NCBI RefSeq assembly: GCF_017654505.1
Contig: NC_054555.1
Coordinates: forward strand, 5,138,835 to 5,202,834
DNA: 64,000 nt
Direction: 5' to 3'
DNA from: Polyodon spathula
Lineage: Eukaryota; Chordata; Actinopteri; Acipenseriformes; Polyodontidae
Below the pieces are notes generated by a model. That model did not search any database, was not told the origin of the DNA, and worked only from the letters and a program-made list of their open reading frames with translations. How positions within the stretch are numbered: the first letter of the stretch is position 1; each line of letters starts with the position of its first letter. The position numbers and the translations under genes are program-made. Of this stretch, positions 11,341-25,203 are shown piece by piece.

Positions 11341-13121
11341 CAACAAAGTGGATTTCCTTCCTATATATTCTCTTGGGGAGGCAGATTATTATGTTATTGT
11401 GTTTACCAAGGAAAACTACAACTGTAGCACATTTTTGCTTTCCTGTGAAAATACTCATGATTTATAAATACATATGACATATATTGCAGCTTTCTGCCTC
11501 CTTCCTTGTGTTTGTCACATATGCAGTCACCAGATGTTTATTTTCTGGCAGAAGTGTTTTTGAAAAAGTCAAGAATGCACCATTTTTAGGAATGATTAAA
11601 TGCTGCTTACATACTAAGATACAAGGCAAAACGAAAAGGATGCAGGCAAAAGGTACATGAAAATATTAGGAAAAAACAGAACTTCTCTAAACTGGTGAAA
11701 TTTGAGCCATGTGGTTAACAGATGCATATGTGCCTTGTAGCATTCTATTAATGGAAATATGGATCTAGGAATTACTATAATGAATAATAAGTTAAGCATG
11801 ATTTTTAAACTGTGACGGAAAAGTTCTTCCTAAAAATAAAATTATTATCTCTCTCTGGTGTTTAAATGAACTGTAAGGGGAGGGGAATTATGTTTCCACA
11901 ATGCTGGTTGTGTGCAATTTCAATGCAATTTTTTGTATTTAAATTATTGCAATTAACATAACTGGCAGAATACTTGAGAGCATGTACACACTGGTTATTG
12001 CTGAGGAATGATTATACAGTTGGAATGAATATGTTAACTTGTATAGTCCTGGGTGTGAGAAGTGCATGCACAAACTTTATTAATGAACCTGTGGGCGCAA
12101 GCTGACAGTGTTGGTCACTAGAGAAATAGACGAGTTCATAACAATATGGTTACATTTTTCAACCCAGTTCACTGAAAAGAAAATACCATAACACCTGCAT
12201 CACTCTTCCCAGTTATTCAGCAATAAAAGACTTTCATCATTACTGAAGCACAGGTGTAGCTCTTTTGCTAGTGCCTGCAGCACATCATAAATCCAAGCTT
12301 TGTGAAGGAGCATAGCAGATGTCACAGCCTACTACTATATATACAATATCAATATGCCACTGGGTCCTCATTGCCTCCTTGTAAGATACATGGAGGACAA
12401 GTCAGCATTATAAAACTGAAGTGAAAAAATGTTGTCAAACAGCAATAAAAATAAGAGATACAAGATGCAGTGGTCCCCGTTAACTATAATGATATATACT
12501 GGTCTTTATGGGTTGTAGTGTGACTCCAATGTCCATTGTGGCAGATTTAACTGTTTGGAATAGCAAATGTACTGAAGTAAACTCTTAGCAAATATAAACT
12601 ACAATATGACATGACATATTGTAGCTTATTTCAGTACTTACAATGCAATTCTAACTGTTTCTTGTTAATATTACTTTAACAGAAGATAGGAAAGTAATAA
12701 AGCTGTGAGGTGCCAGGGGATATTTTTCAGATAGTTTGGTAAATGAAAAATGAGGTAAGAAGTAGATACTGTGCTCTATGTACCTAGAATGCAAGTAAAG
12801 GCAGAATTGTATTTTCCATACCAGTGGTACTCAAAACAACAGGAAAATAGCTAAATCCACAATGCAGAGGCTAACACAGGTAGCTGCTGCAATATTCAGC
12901 AGAACATGGACATGTATTTATTTCACTGTGACTAATCAGCAGTCAAATCAAAATGAACAGCTGGGTTTTTGTATGTCCACTGAGCCATAGACATCAGGTA
13001 CAGTACCGTATCTGGAAATAACAGCACCTTCAGAGCAGACCTGGGACAAACACAGTTCTATTTTTTTTGTAAACACCAACTATTTCAAATGGTTGAAATA
13101 TTTAAATATATGTAAATTATG

Positions 13122-13124
<3 letters not shown>

Positions 13125-13206
<82 letters not shown>
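13125..13206. repeat. (AT)n microsatellite (about 41 units)
   Basis: Perfect AT run, palindromic and able to extrude a cruciform. Confidence 0.98.
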
Positions 13207-13208
<2 letters not shown>

Positions 13209-13930
13209 TTAACTATTCCCTAAATAGTTAGTGAATAATCAAAAACTAAAACCTAATTATTACCCTAAATGTATAATTACATACTAAGTCTTGCAATTAC
13301 CACATTGTGGTTGAGGAGAATTTCTAACGAGGAAAATGCTAAAAATGTTCAATTCAATAACTTCAAAACAGGCCATTAAACCAGTGGTTAAAGATATTTA
13401 ATTGTTTTCATATATTTACCCACTGAAATAAAACATTGCTTTCCACAAACCATATTTAAATATTTTCACTTTCTGCAATATGTATTAAATTATTTTCAAA
13501 TAATAGTTACTTTTCACAAACCATATTTATAAATATATTTATCCAGGGTCTGCTTCAGAGAGTCATTAGCAATATACAGGTCATAATAATAACTGAGTGA
13601 ACATTTGGAATCCTCAAAATGTGATTCCGATGTTTTGTTGTCTCTGGGGGAACACTACCATAGCTACCCATAATGGATGTCGAACTTACAGAGAAAGATT
13701 ACAGGGTTTGAAGGAAACAGATGCGTTGGAGGTTGCAGGTGCCAGGCAGGTCAGGCAAAGCCTTTTAGACAGGGGTTCACAGGTACGCATGCAGACCAAT
13801 AAAAATATGCAGACTTTGTTATTGTTGTAGATGCAAATACATACCATCACGGCAGCAACGGTGCTCACGGTTCAAAGGTGAGCTATACATGCCTAACATA
13901 ATGAAAACTCCTTATTCAAAAATTATCGCC

Positions 13931-13972
13931 CAACCCCCCGACCCCGACCCCAACCTCGACCCCGACCCCACC
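13931..13972 (+). repeat. C-rich hexamer minisatellite
   Basis: CCCCGACCCCGACCCCAACC and CGACCCCGACCCCACCC are imperfect CCCCGA units. The minus strand has four or more G runs. Confidence 0.8.
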
Positions 13973-15084
13973 CTATTGCTCGCTCACTCAGCAAATGGAA
14001 GAGAAACAAATATTTAGGTAACTAAATTAGACTACTTCTTAAAATTATTTTGTAAGTATTCACTGCCCCCCACCCCCCAGGCTACTAAAAAATGTAACTT
14101 TCTTGAGGCGCTTGGGATTTCTTTTATTTTGGTTTCAAAATTCCCTAAAGAGAGGTGAAAGTTCCCCAAAAACAGCAGATCAAGCTTAGCGATGCTCCAA
14201 ATGATAAATGAAAGCCAGGGTGAAACTTGTTTGTGTTTCTGATTTAACAATGAATGCATTAGAACCTCGGGGGGAGTTGATAAAAAGGTAACATCTATTG
14301 TCACAGTAGCTCCATTAATAGAAGGCTTGCAGAGGAAGCTTCTGCAGCTAACAGTTCGAAGAGCACACTTGTTATGACAAATTTCCCTACTGACTTTCCC
14401 TTGAGCTTAGCATTCTTGTTGGCAGAGAATCAATGTTCTGTTGTTACAGTGTTAGCTGTAATCATTAGAAGAGTCCTTTATAGCAATTTTTCATAAGCGA
14501 ATAGCAGTAGAACCCCCGAGAGTGCATGCAAAGCTAGCATGCTGCATCATGTTAGACCAGTCCTATTTACCTGACATTGCAAGCTTGTTTGTTCTAAATC
14601 TGGGAATGCCTCCAGTCACATCATAAACACATATGCCATTGCTTCGCAGGTCAGCTTGGGTGCACAGAATCCACCTTTACTGCTACATTATAACAATGCA
14701 TGGTGTCAGGGCTAGGCACTATTTATATGTATACAATATGGATGAGTTCTGCCACTACATGAAAAACCCTGAGATTAAAGGTTTGGAAGCCACCCCAAGC
14801 ATTCTATACAACACAAGGCAACTCGATCTTACCACAGTATACTGTACACTGTACCTGGTTCTTCAGAAACACGTCTTAATGCTTGTCCTGCTTACATACC
14901 TTGTGGTAGGCTTTAGTATATGATTGCAGCCACAAGGCTGTGGTGTAGGACTGTGGCTCAGTTTAAAAGCTGCCTGTCTCATTTAAAATATCACAGTTAA
15001 CAATTGTTTAATATATGTATGAGATGATCACTGGAAAGGAGTTTAATTATCTGGGGTAAAACACTCAAAGCTTTGACAACATGT

Positions 15085-15656
15085 GTAAGTAGCAGGGCCC
15101 GAAAAATAAAGCGTTATACGTCCCCATGTGCTGCTACAACTTTAAATAATGTACCTGTCATTTTTCTTTTCATTGTTAACAGCCTGACAACTTTTTGCAC
15201 TTATACCTTTAAAGTCAGTTTCAAAGCTTTTCTTTTTGATAGATGAAATGGTGACCGTATTGGTGTAGAGATAATAGACAAAAGAGAAGGAGAGGTGATA
15301 ACTTTTAATGGACTAACTTGAAAGCTGTGTTTAATTTTTGTTTACTTAGTCCAATAAAAGGTATCACATCTCCTTCTCTTCATAAAGCTCTTTTCAAAAT
15401 GTCTGCTCTAGTGCACTGGGGTTTGAGATCTATCCTCTAAATCACTGCAGGAAAAGCGATAATTATTGCTGTGTACCAGTTTGCCAATGTGGGCAATAAT
15501 CATTACATTATCAGTGCACTAGGGCAGACATTTCAAAATAGCTTTGAAACAGGCTTTAAAGTTATAAGTGTAAATTACATTTTTTACACAGTTGTAGCAA
15601 CACGTGGGGATGTGGAACGCTGTATTTTTCAAACCCCGCTACTTACTTTTTCAATA
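15085..15656. mobile_element. Foldback (long inverted-repeat) element, carrying a nested insertion
   Basis: The left arm (15085-15234, resuming at about 15385-15417) starts GTAAGTAGCAGGGCCCGAAA. The right arm (15513-15656), reversed, starts GTAAGTAGCGGGGTTTGAAA. Shared blocks in order are TAAAGCGTT/TACAGCGTT, CCCCATGTGCTGCTACAACT/CCCCACGTGTTGCTACAACT, CACTTATACCTTTAAAG, GTTTCAAAGCT, and AATGTCTGCTCTAGTGCACT at the inner end. The loop is about 95 bp. The left arm is interrupted by a second palindromic element. No coding potential is seen. The superfamily is unknown. Confidence 0.8.
15235..15381. mobile_element. Palindromic element nested in the foldback left arm
   Basis: GAGATAATAGACAAAAGAGA, then AGGAGAGGTGATAAC and TTTTAATGGACTAAC, is mirrored by TTAGTCCAATAAAAGGTATC and ACATCTCCTTCTCT. 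The outer part GATAGATGAAATGGTGACCG matches the outer part of the element at 58.4-58.7 kb. The right end is truncated at TCTCTT. Flanks AAAGCTTTTC and AAAGCTCTTTTC suggest a short target duplication. Confidence 0.75.
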
Positions 15657-17668
15657 AGAAGAACAAAATAGTCCTGTAAAAAACACAGCACCATAAGGTC
15701 TTACATACTTTAAGAGAAAGTGCCACTATGTTTAATCCAATCCAATCCTGGAATAGGTTGCTTGCTACAAATTACGTTTAAAACAATGCTTTTAATTTAT
15801 AAGGTTAACATTACTCTGGCATACCTCTGGGAAATCTCAGTGATCTGGTCATCGGTTATGTTCCTAGCCACACCGTGAGGTTCCCGCACTGTAATTCTTG
15901 ATTTATCCCCTTTGTAGTGAGTGGGCACAGCTCCAATACCTTTATATACACCCTGACTATAAAACTCATTGCCTAAGGAGGCTTGTGATTCTGACTCCTT
16001 TTCAGAAGTTAAACAGGACTTTTAAACTTAACATGTCACGAAAGATGCTTTTTGAAATGAGTGTTACTGTATTGTGAACCAGGAGCACTGGGTAACACTA
16101 AACCAGCTACATTATATGCAGTCGTTATGCCTGATCACTGCACTTGAATTGTGTCACATAACTAAGCACTACATGGGCTTTGGATTTTTTGTTTTCTCCA
16201 ACAGTAGGGTGGTGCTAATGATATGGAATATTTCCACTGAAGGTAAATGATCTTTTTTCACAGTGAATTTAAGATGTGAGCACTTTGCTAACAGATGAAA
16301 CTTGGGTCCCTCAACTCTAAATCTGCATGTCATATTAAAGAATCATTGGCATCACTTTGTGCAACTGGGGGATTATAATCAGGAGCATCATCTTTGCTAA
16401 GCAATTCTATAATAACTAACACACGTGGTACCATATTTGTCCCTAATGGAATTGCTTGAGTCACAATAAGGGAGCAAACCTATTACAGCTTAAGCATGTT
16501 TTCTAACTAGAACCCCACACAGAATATAACACTGCTTCAATGTTAAAAGCTATTTTGTGTAGCTCTGCTCATTTCTTTTTGTAGACCCATCATCTACACT
16601 GCTTGCTGCCCTTTCCCAAAAGACATGCCATAAAAAAAGCATTTTTAAAAATGATTTTCCATATAGTTCGCAATTTATATGCTCTTCATGTCTCAATGCC
16701 ATTTGTTGACAGCTACTGAAGTCTGTACCACAGAGGTGTCCAGTATTTGCAAATTTCAGATAGGGGAAAAATGGATTGCTAATTTACCATAAAGCACTTC
16801 CACTGAGCTACGGCTATGAAAACAGAACAGACAGGGTCTTTTTGACAACATAGTTCTATTTATCTGTTCCTTTAAAGGCTCAGCCAGTACACTGCCAATA
16901 TTGCAAGAGCGCCCCCTAATGGGGTTTTTGAGATGAGATAAGGAATTGACATTAAGGAATCCGTGCAGTGTCATATTGGGTTCAGTGTAATATAGACTAC
17001 TTCCGATTAAAGTTAAGTGCTTACCGACATTACATTTAAAAGTGACATTAAGATAAATATTTAAAAAGACTAACATTGCAGATTGCTTAAATGAATCATA
17101 TTCAGAGGGAACATTACATGTCTTCCTTTACGCAAAGAATCATGAAGGTTTAAGTCATCTGACTGCTATGGTGTAAATCAATTGTGAGGACTCTCAAAGT
17201 CATGAATCTGTATTCCGACAGCATTGCAGCTTCACATGTTCCTCTCTCAAAGGACAACCAAAGTAAATTCGATTTTATCTCATTAGAAATGCTTATAGTC
17301 TCCATTCTGTCTCCTTTTTTCCCATACCATGTTTGTCAGCCCTATAAGAATGACAAAATTAAATCCTAATGCAAGATGACAATATTCTCTGACTACAAAA
17401 AAAGATTAAACCAACACTAGGATAGATATAATATTGACCTAAAGGGCGCAAATTGAAAGCTCTTTGTTTTAATCCATCTCTTAAAGGATCACCTTGAAAA
17501 CACCTAGATATTGGATATCACTATCCCCTTTATATATTTATAACCCATTACTTAGAGGGAATCTCAATTAGGAACATAATGACATTGCATGAACTGACTC
17601 TGTTGGAAAGTGTGTTTACCCGCCCACTATTTTAAACTCATATTCTGACAGTTTATGCAATGTATGTA

Positions 17669-18021
17669 CAGCTATGGCCAAAAGTTTTGCATCACCTAGA
17701 ATTTTAGGATTGAGACATAATAATAAAACAAAAAACTAAAACTGTATGAATATAATTTTTATTTAACATCATGTAATCAAAGAAACTACAAAATGCACAA
17801 AAGAGTACCAGACACCATAACAGTAGTACAACATTTCATGTTTGATTTAGAAATTTTTCACATTTTCAATTGTTGTCAGTTTTTTGTTAAGTATATGGAA
17901 AACTACACAGCAGTATATAATTCAATATGTTTACGTAACATTATTCAGCAGGTTTCATGCGACTTTATGAAGCAAAATTAATTGATTCTATAGGGTGATG
18001 CAAAGTGTTTGGCCATAGCTG
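17669..18021. mobile_element. Mariner-like MITE, copy 2 (best preserved)
   Basis: A 353 bp element is flanked by TA on both sides (17667-17668 and 18022-18023). The left terminus CAGCTATGGCCAAAAGTTTT continues GCATCACC. The right terminus, reversed, is CAGCTATGGCCAAACACTTT continuing GCATCACC. TA target duplication and CAG termini fit Tc1/mariner. It is too short to encode a transposase. Confidence 0.9.
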
Positions 18022-19371
18022 TAGGAATTACTGTTAGAAGCATCATTGGAAGTACATTTCAGTTTTAATTTTATATTATTCCTCTTACTTTCACCTCACA
18101 TATCATATTGTATGAATTTAATATCCTGCTTTCAAAGTACCACATCATCATCAAGCCAAACACACTGCATTGCATGCCTACAGTATGACAGTTGCTTCTA
18201 CCATGAAGCACGACATTAGCTTATGGGCTCACATATTGTATTTAGGTACTGTAGCCATTGTGATAGGATTATCAATATTCACAACTGGGAGAGATGGAAG
18301 AAGGACTGCAGTTCAATATGACTAGTTAATGATATGCATAAAGATTCACCAATACTATATTGTTGGTATTAAACACATATATAATCCATTAATCATACGG
18401 TCATAATTTACCCATCACTTTGCAACTATTAATAAGTATAAGCATTATGTGTTTTTGGTTCATAACTTCAATCTAGCATGTGAATCTGGAATGATGTGCT
18501 AAGAATCAAAGTTCTAATTCCACAGGGGGCTACAAAAGCCTACCACTAATTATTTATGCATTTCCTGCCCAGGAGGTTTTCTGAAAATATCCAGTGTCAA
18601 AAAACACAACCCACCCTACATTATCCATCATAAATACCATAGTTATATTTGAATAGTAATGCAGTGTAGTGCATTAAAAGGAATGCTGTGAATACAAAAG
18701 AAGCACATTGGGTGTGGAATTACTGTGTTAGCCCAGAGGCACAGCATCTAAACAGATACTCAGTAGTGTTATTACTTTAGATGAATAGTTACATTGGACC
18801 TTTCCGAGCTTCAGCCAGCCTACAGCAAAAATAAACAACTACTATTGATTGGGTGTATTGCAGTGTCTTCGCAGCACGGTCATAATTACAGAGAGCCACT
18901 TGACTCCTGATTCTGCTTTCGGGAAAGCACTTCAGCTAAAACATAGGAGTAAAAACTAAAAGCAATTCATCAACTAGACACGGTACAAACCAGTTAAAAA
19001 AAAAAAAAAGTATCCTACTATTTTTCAGAAGCCTGTTATAGAATAAAAAAAAAATGTTAAAGTCTTCTGAAACCAAGTCGGTATCCATGAGAGACCAAGT
19101 TTAGAATTTTAGTCACGTCACTAAAACAGCTTGAATTTGTGCAAATATACGCTGAATAATATGTCAGTGTTGTGTAAGTGTGTTAGAAATGGCTTTGCAC
19201 TTTGTTATTCTTACAATTGTTCTGTTACAGCATGCATAAGTCAATTAATATCATCATTGTTCCCAGACAAATTACGCTGTGCTACTATAAAGCTATTTCA
19301 CAGTGGTAAGAGCAAATACTGTAGGGGAAAGAGTGAATAACATAATATACAGAAAAAAAAACTGTTCAAAG

Positions 19372-19372
<1 letters not shown>

Positions 19373-19430
<58 letters not shown>
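19373..19430. repeat. (TA)n microsatellite
   Basis: About 29 TA units. Confidence 0.98.
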
Positions 19431-19432
<2 letters not shown>

Positions 19433-20348
19433 AGAGAGATCTACCAACACATCTAAGACTATGCAAAAAATATAATCTTTGCACAACATCTTATAATTAT
19501 GTTATGTAAGTTAGGTTATATAAACAAAACATGTAGATCTAATAAATGTAATAAAATGCTGTCGGAATGAAGCATCTAAAAAAAGACAAAAATAGGTTCC
19601 TTCTTTATGATTCTGTGACTAAATATGCAACGAATTAAGGGTAGCAGGCACTAATTATATACTTTTATTCATACATGTATATATGCCTAAGCATTATTAG
19701 CTTTTGCCCCACACCAGGTTTGGCGGGTTGTGAAACATTTAGAGTGAAGGAACTCCCTTCCTAATATCTTGTAGCCTCTTTTTTGTAAGTTATCACATCT
19801 GATTTCTTGGAATAGTTGGATGATTAGGCTAATACATTTCAATAAAACACCTATATGTTGTTAGTCATATGTAGAGTATTTCTTACCTGAGGAATACCTG
19901 CAACAACCAACCAGAGAGTTTTAATTGTTTGAAATGTCTCACAACATATGAAATTAACAACTGGTATCTTAAAATGAATACAAGCCTGCTTGTTCATTTG
20001 GATGGTACCAGATGGATTTTTCCCTAACAATAGTATTGAAATATTATACAGTGCACTGCTGCTTGTACAATATAACCTGAAAGACATATCATAATAGCCA
20101 AGGCATTTCTTAATTAACATGTAACTGCGCATACTACAAAGGCATGTCAAAGGATCCTAGAAGCAATAGTGAGACTGAAGTATCTATAGCACCAGTGGCT
20201 TCCCGCACAAGCCAGCTATAGAACCTCTACACCCAGCATAGGATAGTTTCCAGCAGAATAATATTGTAAATTGAAAAGCAACTCTAAAAAACTACTGACA
20301 TGCCATCCATGGGCAGACCACGAATATGTAGCTGCAATTGCATTTTAT

Positions 20349-20352
20349 AGTA

Positions 20353-20408
<56 letters not shown>
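20349..20408. repeat. (TA)n microsatellite
   Basis: TATATATG followed by about 25 TA units. Confidence 0.97.
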
Positions 20409-20409
<1 letters not shown>

Positions 20410-22390
20410 TGACTGAAATAATTGCATGCAGGTCTTCGATATCTCTGCTCTTTCACTGTAAATCTCATTGTAGGATAATAACTGCAAAAACTTTTTCAGT
20501 CTGCTTGGACTCGAAATCTTTTCAAAGAAATATCTTTGGCTTTTGTCTTGGGTCTTGGGGATTATTTTGCACATGTTTGAAACCAATCGTTAATAGAGCC
20601 CCAGTTTCATTGTGAAGGAAGCGTCCCAACATTTTCGTGTTAGGTACACAAAGGGGTGCAGCTTGAAAATAAACTAAGGAACTTTTTTGGGGGGTTCAAG
20701 CTCAGTGCTACAACTTTGAGCAGCAACTGGTAACTGGCAGCCCCCGAATAGCAATAATGTCTAACACAACACAGTATCAGCACAAATTATCTTTGAGATA
20801 ACTTAGTTCCAAACCCTTCTTTAAGCAGGACAAATAATACCGATTCTCCACCCAGGAATGTGTGCATTGAGAAAATATGGATGAATCAGCTCTCAAGCCT
20901 TTCTCTAAGAGGGCATTATTTGTTTCCTTATTTTGTTCTCTGTGTTGCAAGACTCCTCGGGTGGATATTATAATCAATTCAATCTTTTTCATCAATAACT
21001 TATTTTACGCTGAAGAGATTGTTTTCTCCAAAGAGCTTGCTTCTCTATTATTCAGAATGGTTATCATGTTTCACAGAGAATGTGATACATTATTATTATG
21101 AAAAGAGCATCTTGTAAGATATCCTTCTCAACTGTTTATTGATGTCATTTCTCTCACTCTTTTTGACAATTAAAGTTAACTTTAAACTAGGCTACATACC
21201 ATCCTACCAGACAGTATTGTATATAAACTAGGATGTACCTGAAGCAGAGATATACTACTTTATCTAGTCAGTATTACTAAATTAAAGTAAACCAGTACTT
21301 GTTCTCTAGCAGCTGCTAAAGAACAACACACAGTTTAATTACAATATATTCATTATAAGAGTTATTTAATATGTATGATTTTGCTACAGCAGTGCACTGC
21401 TGTCAGAGCAGATTGTTATGCGATAGTGAGTGTTAGACTAATATATATAGCGTCTATTATTCATACTGTGTGTATTTACCCAGATTTCTAAACAGTTCTT
21501 CTGAAATGAAAAGACACAACTAATAAATTATTCGCTCAGTAATACAGGCCAGTGATCATACTAGAGTTAATTTACCTTTATCATCAGGGTTTTAAAAAAA
21601 GATAGAGTTTACATTACATTCTCGGAACAGGCTTAACATATAACCAACACAACCCTCTCTGGTATTAATTCTTGTCATGATTTCACTTCAAATTTCATTT
21701 GTTTGAATAATTTTAGCTCAGTGCATTGGCAAGACTGAAATTCAAGAATGATATTTGTGTCCATGTGTTGTATATGACAACCCTTTCGAAGCACATGCTT
21801 CAAAGTATGCAAAATGCTGTAAAAGGATACCAAGGACACTCATTGAACAATTGCAGACATTGGGAGGACTTCAGCCAATAGCTAATAGGAGTGAATCACA
21901 TTCTTTGTGGCAGTTTACCTCATTCCCAGGAGGAAGCAAATGCTATTATTACAGTGGCAGCTGATGAAATGCTTCAACAAAGGATCAATAATGCTCTTGT
22001 GTTTGGCTAACCTGAGTGACACATTCAAAATTAGAGATTGGTACAGAGGGAACTGTTTGTGCTTTAATAAAATGCAAGAGGGCTGGCCATTTACTGATGA
22101 TATCAAAGGACCATTTCATTGTACTCTGCAACACTAGTTGCAGTTGTGGATTTTTCTTTGTGCATAGAAGTTGACTTTTACTGTGTGCTGTTTAAGGCAC
22201 TTTTACATCATGAAAATACAGCAATACACAATATAGTAACCACTGTGTCTACATTTCCCAGGCTTCTCTAGCTTCAAGTCTCCTGCTACTAATTAAATAC
22301 AATTTATAAAATATTGGTTTATTTGCATTTTCTGAGGGGAAATGAACAAGGTTGGTTAGTGGGTTGTATAAGCCAAAGATTAAGAAACAT

Positions 22391-22392
<2 letters not shown>

Positions 22393-22457
<65 letters not shown>
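22393..22457. repeat. (AAT)n microsatellite
   Basis: About 21 AAT units. Confidence 0.98.
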
Positions 22458-22458
<1 letters not shown>

Positions 22459-23163
22459 CAAACAGCTGGCATAATAAAATATGCATTGCTGTCTTCTTTT
22501 AAGGTGGCCTGCATCAGACAAACAATAAGCACATTCTGTCTGCTGTGGCTTTGAATTCTCACTGCCACAGTAGTCAGCTTATTAGTGTTAAGGAAACTCA
22601 ATACCTGTCAATTGTGTGCTAAATGTGTATGTCATATTTTCAGCAGAAAGTTGCAGGAAATCTGAACTCATGAATGGCTTTTCCACGGGTGACTGAATAA
22701 ATTGCTAAAGGATATATTGTATATTAAAATGCTAGCAGATATCCACAATTAAAATACATTTACATTGGCCATGCTTTGCTAGGTTTTGATTTTATCATGC
22801 TATACCAAGCTTACCTGTGTCTGTCTGCATGCCTGCTGTAAAGCTGGGTGCAGCAGTCAGCTGTAATAATAAGAAAGGCACAGCTTCTCTTTAACAGGTT
22901 TCAGCATCAATCCAATAAGACTGTGTGTAGTGACCAGTGAGTGCTGGTGCAATCGTGCAATTTTCCAGATTATTGCTGCTAATGGGCTTCCAGAAGAAGA
23001 CACCCTTTGCTGTCTCCTTTGACTGACCACAATAACACTCCAACCTGAACAGGTGGTGACCCCCATCAGACCCTCATCTAAAATCAGCTGACCTCATCTC
23101 TTCTCACTGAACCATCTATTCAAGTTTCACCTCTTTGAAACGACTTTGATATTGGACTTTATG

Positions 23164-23193
23164 TATATATGTATGTATGTATGTATGTATGTG
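23164..23193. repeat. (GTAT)n microsatellite
   Basis: Five to six GTAT units after TATATATG. Confidence 0.9.
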
Positions 23194-23340
23194 TATGAAA
23201 TTCCAAATAATTAATGCTGGATCCACATATATAACATCTAGTAATTAAATATGTGCCAAAGCATTTGAGTATATGTGTTGAAAAAAAACAAACAAAACAA
23301 AACAAAAAAAAAAACAGGGACTCTTATGCAATGATCATGC

Positions 23341-23395
23341 ATGTCTGTCTGTCTGTCTGTCTGTATTCCTGTGTCTGTGTCTCTGTCTGTCTGTC
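23341..23395. repeat. (TCTG)n microsatellite
   Basis: Five TCTG units, a short break, then TGTGTCTGTGTCTCTG and three more TCTG units. Confidence 0.9.
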
Positions 23396-24707
23396 ACAAT
23401 AAACATGGTGAACTCAGTTATAGTCTTGATTTTGCAACAATATTCACCAAACTTGTATAATAGACTTTCTTTGCTATAATCTCTCAGTCTGTGCTAGTGT
23501 GCGATCTTGATGACCTTCTGTAAGTGCATGCATGGACAAGAAAACTATATGTTGTAACAAAACTAAATTCTTCATGTATCTTGCTATCAAGAAAGTGCCA
23601 AGAATGCATGTTCCCTATATAAACTTTCCATGGTGTTCGACACTTGATCCAAAGCACTGCCTGTTCCTCAGCAATGAATCACACGCTTTATAGTACATAG
23701 ATAAACTGGGAACTATAATTACCAGTGAGTTACTTTATTTTTAGGCGAAGGATTCGAAACAGGGCTATAATGAAAGGGGAATGTTGCTAAGTTCTGGAGG
23801 TGGAAGCCAGCCTAATGTGAATCAATATGTAGGAGGCTACGCTCTTATAAAACTTTACAGATCTGTTAATGGTTGTTAACCTTACAAAGTTCTCTATATC
23901 ACTTATATTGAAATAACAGACTGTGACTATATGTATGCCATTATTTGAGGTTACAATAGTTTTAGTTTTTTTAATGTATTTACAGATGATTCATAAATGT
24001 CGAGGTGGTGCAATTCCCTGAATGAATATGAAAAGCATAAAAGGAAAAATAATTTAACTAAATGTCATCAGACAGCTGATTATTTCACCACACCTGAAAA
24101 TGAACAGGAACATTACTTAAACTAATCCACATTTACAACTGTTTTAACCACAACATAATCCTTTACATAATTAATTTCCTTTCAGATCTTTCTCTTAAAA
24201 CAAATATATATGGTGTATAGTATATTATGACGTTCCACCACTCTTCTCAAGAAATCTACAGTACACTAGCTGTCTCTGCATATTGAAATGACTTGTGAAG
24301 ACATTTCAAAGCTGTTACTGTGGCTGTGCTCGCATGCTAGAACTGTTTCCCCTGTGGTAGAAGCTAATTGGCGATACACGCCTATGGGTTTGCTTGCACT
24401 TCTGTGCTGTGGGTTTCAAACACTGTAATTACAGTAAGGCCACACACAGCACACGCAGTCAGCTGAATCTATACAGTAAATCAATTAAACCAGCATCTAA
24501 AGAGTTTCACGACCACTTCTCGTAATCCACAATGTATCAGATGAAGGTTTTGTGTTTACCTTATGAAAATGTTGTGCTGTTTTCTAGGTTGTGTGTGTGT
24601 GTGTGTGTATGCGTAGTTTTCCAGAAGATATGTTGCCTTAGCTTGCATAAGTACATTGCTGGATCGTAATTAAGTTTGACAAAGTTATGTCTGTAGATTG
24701 ATGATTA

Positions 24708-24726
24708 CCCCCCCCCCCCCCCCCCC
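24708..24726 (+). repeat. Poly-C tract
   Basis: Nineteen consecutive C followed by TCCC. Confidence 0.95.
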
Positions 24727-25115
24727 TCCCATTTGGTGTGGGTTTCACTGTTTAGCAACACGGAGGACAAAATATGTATAATTTATTAGCCTTAATAGAA
24801 GTTTAGATAAAGGGAAAAAAAGGAGGAGAAAAAAATCCCAGGTGCATCCTGTACATGTGTTCCACTTTTTTGGTTAAGGCCAAGGAAATTCCTGGAGGAA
24901 AGAGTTATTGGAGCTGACATGACTGATCAGTTTATGTGTTGAAGTATTCTAAATACCACTGGAGGCATGGCTGCTCCCGGAGAAGGTAGTTTAAACACTG
25001 ATATGCTCTGTTTGTTTGTAGCTGCTTCTGCTTCTTGTAGCCATGGACGTTCCGTTAAATTGACCTCTTAGATAAATCGACAACCTGCAGTATTTTATGT
25101 TCATTAATACATATC

Positions 25116-25118
<3 letters not shown>

Positions 25119-25196
<78 letters not shown>
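25119..25196. repeat. (AT)n microsatellite (about 39 units)
   Basis: Perfect AT run between ATATCATATT and ATGTATATAATG. Confidence 0.98.

Positions 25197-25203
<7 letters not shown>

Noticed and set aside
13019..13040. NRSE half-site (CAGCACCTTCAGAGCAG)
   Set aside because: Only the CAGCACC half matches, and the second half is too different.
13597..13830. 77-residue open frame
   Set aside because: No domain, splice structure or neighbouring exon supports it.
22249..22601. Open frames with poly-Ile or poly-Leu stretches (also 6681-6920 and 45414-45641)
   Set aside because: They come from AAT/ATT repeats. The runs mimic membrane segments but have no gene context.
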